Positions 63,347-64,000 of a DNA stretch of 64,000 nucleotides are shown here, in pieces. The stretch is from Paralvinella palmiformis (Eukaryota > Annelida > Polychaeta > Terebellida > Alvinellidae), in contig JAODUP010000428.1 in the NCBI GenBank assembly GCA_025642065.1, forward strand, positions 124,001-188,000, read 5' to 3'. Under the pieces are notes generated by a model that ran no database searches, had not been told where the DNA came from, and saw nothing but the letters and a program-made list of their open reading frames with translations. Numbering within the stretch: position 1 is the first letter of the stretch; the number at the start of each line of letters is the position of its first letter. The translations under genes were made by a program, and so were the position numbers.

Positions 63347-63845
63347 AAACTATTTTCTATTATCCTCACAAATTAAAATATTTCAATTCACAATCTGGTA
63401 GTGATCTATCATAAGCTATTTTTATTTAGTCGTCTTTGTTTACCAGGCCAGAACAAATTTCCACAATGATTACAAATAAAACAAAAACACAAAGGGAGGA
63501 AAATGACCGACACATATGAAAAACGCTAAATGACAAATATATAGAACAGGCCACTGCTTTAATGTCATGACTATAGGTTTCTTTAGATCAAGGAGGAAGA
63601 ATTGCTTCTTCACTCAAGTTGACAAGGGTGGTTCTAAGAAAGACACGAAACAATCATTTAGAGATATTTCCTAGAAAGGTTTCTGCAATTACTAGATCCC
63701 GAGTTATTTCTAAGAAGGATTGGGCCTCGAGGCAGTTTAACTACTGCGTTTCCCTTAAATGTTTGTGCATGTATGTGTGGTCGTGCACCCAAATGGGGGG
63801 ATATATGGTCTCTCCCAACGTCTTAGGTAAATATGCCGATTCTAC

Positions 63846-63889
63846 ACGCACGCACGCAAACACACGCACACACACACACACACACACAC
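63846..63889. repeat. (CA)n microsatellite with CGCA lead
   Basis: ACGC units grade into a pure CA run of about ten units. Confidence 0.9.
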
Positions 63890-64000
63890 CGCCTTTCGCG
63901 CTTGATGAATAAAAACATGACCTATTAGTAACTAAACCAGATTCGATTGCTAGAATTTAGGGTACGAATGATATTTCCGTATTTTACCAAAATAACGCAT

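Larger units (their letters stand above)
60851..64000. other. Intergenic, microsatellite-rich, no supported gene
   Basis: I see no coding exon. The 63005-63060 stretch (TCCGCCATATTGTATTCC) has the feel of a promoter or first exon, but nothing supports it further. Long (TA)n runs are listed separately. Confidence 0.4.

Noticed and set aside
1..64000. CRISPR arrays, bacterial operons, prophage
   Set aside because: The window is eukaryotic: spliced genes, SINEs and LINEs; no regularly spaced repeats with unique spacers were seen.

Overview
This window looks like nuclear DNA from an invertebrate animal, most likely a lophotrochozoan and possibly a mollusc. It is AT-rich and its genes have GT-AG introns of roughly 0.1 to 5 kb. 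It carries many (TA)n microsatellites, tRNA-derived SINEs, decayed LINEs, and hAT and MULE transposase fossils. The organism call is inference from genome style and from protein similarity recalled from memory; no search was run. Exon boundaries were read by hand. All multi-exon models close in frame with matching intron phases, which supports them strongly.

Layout. (1) 1-1657, minus: an intronless POMGNT2 coding region, cut by the window edge in its C-terminal FN3 domain. It stands head to head with (2) PDCD5, plus, five exons, 2964-8790. (3) 11630-24261, minus: a 12-exon, 875-residue single-pass receptor with CUB-like, CUB, CUB, LDLa, LDLa, TM and a long tail with PPxY motifs, related to the LRP3/LRP10/LRP12 group. 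(4) 24.7-42.5 kb: a gene-poor, transposon-rich block. It holds hAT and MULE remnants, an RTE-like LINE, a large inverted repeat, SINEs, and a 1.3-kb element with terminal inverted repeats and a matching target-site duplication. (5) 46350-47508, plus: a three-exon, 222-residue single-pass membrane protein with two PPxY motifs that I cannot name. (6) 51191-57011, minus: PDCD2L, six exons, 404 residues. A weakly supported transcript may start divergently on the other side of its promoter. (7) 58.8-60.8 kb, minus: a Jockey/CR1-like LINE with a (TA)n run expanded inside its reverse-transcriptase frame, followed by microsatellite-rich DNA to the end.

The genes do not form a pathway: POMGNT2 is an ER enzyme of alpha-dystroglycan O-mannosyl glycosylation, PDCD5 a small nuclear/cytosolic helical protein, and PDCD2L a ribosome-biogenesis-linked protein. 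The order is still notable. From memory, human PDCD5, LRP3 and PDCD2L all map to 19q13.11, so PDCD5 / LRP3-like / PDCD2L here may be a remnant of very old linkage. A second theme is two nearby single-pass membrane proteins whose cytoplasmic tails carry PPxY motifs, which predicts WW-domain (NEDD4-type) binding.
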